Source of the DNA: Pseudoscleropodium purum
Taxonomy: Eukaryota; Streptophyta; Bryopsida; Hypnales; Brachytheciaceae
DNA length: 64,000 bases
Direction: 5' to 3'
NCBI GenBank assembly: GCA_963969395.1
Contig: OZ017795.1
Location: 1,798,001-1,862,000, forward strand
In this document: positions 62,457 to 64,000 of the stretch, piece after piece
How positions within the stretch are numbered: position 1 is the stretch's first letter
Layout of the letters: each line of letters begins with the position of its first letter
Notes under the pieces: model-generated
Database searches by the model: none
Seen by the model: only the letters and a program-made list of their open reading frames with translations
What the model was told of the DNA's origin: nothing
Position numbers and translations under genes: made by a program

Positions 62457-62902
62457 TAGCACTTGAAAAGCTACCATGTTTTTTAATCCAAAAAGGCCTG
62501 GGGCCTTGAGGGGTTAATGCATGGCTAGAATTTGTAAACTATCTGCTCTTTACAATTTTGTTTAGAGCCAACGGAGAGGTAGCCAAATTCAGAGAACATC
62601 GGTGGACTGCAGAATGATTTTCAATCCGAGCTCAAAACTGCCGCCCAGGACTGCAGGTGATGTAGAAATTTAAAGTTCCTTAAGGTTGCCGTGGACACTA
62701 AGTGTAAGGTAGTAGGTCTATAAACCGACCATTTAAGGGCTGAACTGATTTTGGGGGAGGTATAACTTCTTGAAATATTTTTTAGTAAATTTTCCCTAAT
62801 AGACAAGAGAAATTGGCATCTAACCCAAGTCGTTTCATATTTTTTGGAGCTTTATAGAATTAGTTATGAAATTTTGAAGTGGATATGGCATAGGCCTCTA
62901 AA

Positions 62903-62998
62903 AGAGTCCACCTCCTAAAACCTACATTGTTTGTACATTGCTGAAGGCTACAAAAAAAAACATGCAGTGTACATTTGTAGAGGTAGGTGCTTTTTGAA
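62903..62998. repeat. Foldback element related to the one at 11162
   Basis: TCCACCTCCTAAAACCTACA...TTGTTTGTACATTG at the left pairs imperfectly with CAGTGTACATTTGTAGAGGTAGGTGC at the right. The left arm closely resembles the reverse complement of the right arm at 11162-11262. Confidence 0.6.
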
Positions 62999-63030
62999 CC
63001 TCCTACCTTAATTGGCAGTTACTGCCACTG

Positions 63031-63069
63031 CTCAATGTATAGTGACACAAAGTGTCACTATACATTGAG
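63031..63069. repeat. Perfect palindrome, 18-bp arms, 3-nt loop
   Basis: CTCAATGTATAGTGACAC, loop AAA, GTGTCACTATACATTGAG: exact reverse complements. Confidence 0.95.
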
Positions 63070-63492
63070 ATTTTTAAAATTAAGATTCTAAAATTTACAT
63101 TTTACCCCCCCCCACCTTATCCCTCTTATAATTTTCACAAATCAACATGGTGACAATCAATATGGGACAATTCTTTGTATCCATATTTGGTACTGTATCC
63201 GTATTTAGTACCCATATTCAATATTCACCCCATATCTATATCCAATACTATATGGATATTTGATATCTGTATTTAAGATTCATCCCATATCCATGTTCAA
63301 TATTGTATATGTATTTGGTATTTGGACAGTTCAGATTACATCTCACAAGATCAATAGCTTGTGATTTTTTGAAAAATCAAGAGCAACTTTGAAGGTAAGC
63401 ATTTTTAAAAGAAAAAAAAATCAACAGCCTATAAATTTTTTGAAAGAAGGGGCAAGATAACTAATGCAAACTAGGGTGGTACGCCTCTTTTC

Positions 63493-63705
63493 AATGGATA
63501 GTGTTTGATGGATGACAGAGAATTTTTTTTGTATAGAATAGAAGTGCAATTATTCATTCTCCAAGTTTTGTTGTAAAAAGGGAATATCTTCTGCAGTAGT
63601 TTGACTTCCAATGAATAATTTTCCATTTTTTTAAGCGATTTATTCCTATAGTATTAGAAAATGATGATTTTCAATGGAGACAAGCCCATCCTTACAAAGT
63701 TAATT
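63493..63705. repeat. About 200-bp dispersed repeat, copy 3
   Basis: Closest to 60125-60340: GATGACAGAGAATT, TTCCAATGAATAATTTTCCA, AGTATTAGAAAATGATGATT and AGCCCATCCT occur in the same order. Confidence 0.8.
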
Positions 63706-64000
63706 TACATTCATGGGAGGCCAATTTTAATCAGAATTTTAACAAGAGGCTAGTAATATAACGAGTTGTTAATGCTACCGTGGCACCATCTATTTGGAAC
63801 CCCATCACCATTGTTATTACAAGTTGCAATTCATAACCTTCTTTCTTCAAGGAGCATCTTCAAGTAAGAAAAAATGTCTTTTTTCCTTTGAATTCTTTCA
63901 GTTTTTTTTATTATTTTCTAAAAATCAAATTCAAGAGTATCTATTTTCTTGCATTTTTCATCTTTATTTTGTTGTACATAACTTTTAGAGATAAATTTTT

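Larger units (their letters stand above)
60011..64000. other. A/T-rich gene-free end of window
   Basis: No gene recognised. Holds dispersed repeats and foldbacks listed separately. Confidence 0.6.

Noticed and set aside
1..64000. CRISPR arrays, operons, bacterial promoters
   Set aside because: Spliced eukaryotic plant genes throughout; no direct-repeat/spacer array of CRISPR type is present.

Overview
The window is nuclear DNA of a land plant. Spliced genes carry typical plant GT-AG introns of about 70-620 bp (one of 2 kb), the gene families are plant families, and gene-free stretches are very AT-rich and full of foldback repeats. The single-exon SDR, the SSL/APMAP-like gene and the intron sizes would fit a seed-free plant such as a moss or other bryophyte, but that is an inference and the species cannot be named from sequence alone.

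Layout. (1) 2-8232, +: nearly complete large ARF-GEF of the BIG1-4 class (12 exons, 1733 aa visible, N-terminus outside the window, one GC-AG intron). (2) 8860-12023, -: two-exon strictosidine-synthase-like/APMAP-like membrane-anchored protein, tail-to-tail with BIG; its 2 kb intron carries a foldback element. (3) About 12.0-25.6 kb: AT-rich gene desert with hairpins, a Tourist/PIF-Harbinger-type MITE with TTA target duplication (15297-15618) and old degenerate repeats. (4) 26185-35103, +: Raf-like MAPKKK with an N-terminal EDR1/CTR1 domain (23 exons, 983 aa). Its first coding exon is tandemly duplicated in a phase-compatible way, it has a run of small phase-2 exons beginning S-P-E/D, and it has a 20-nt microexon in the kinase domain. 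(5) 35.1-39.3 kb: gene-poor, with one long hairpin. (6) About 39.3-60 kb: a complex segmental-duplication cluster. It holds an intact SDR oxidoreductase (SDR1, 39969-40739, -) and a frameshifted paralogue (SDR2, 58479-59248, -). Between them are tandem units A, B and C carrying two independently broken BTB/POZ genes (B at 48933-50364, C at 54298-55710), a truncated catalase relic (51314-51801, -), a CACTA MITE (46194-46787, TAA target duplication) and a hAT-like MITE (55697-55999, 8-bp target duplication). (7) 60-64 kb: AT-rich, gene-free, with foldbacks and a perfect 18-bp-arm palindrome.

The living genes (BIG, SSL/APMAP-like, Raf-like kinase, SDR1) are unrelated housekeeping or signalling genes, not a pathway cluster. 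The most informative biology is the alternative first exons of the kinase and the birth-and-decay record in the 39-60 kb cluster, where paralogous empty sites and lesions can be read directly. Exon models were built by eye from splice sites, reading phase and family recall; total CDS lengths (5202 and 2952 nt) are divisible by three, which supports them.
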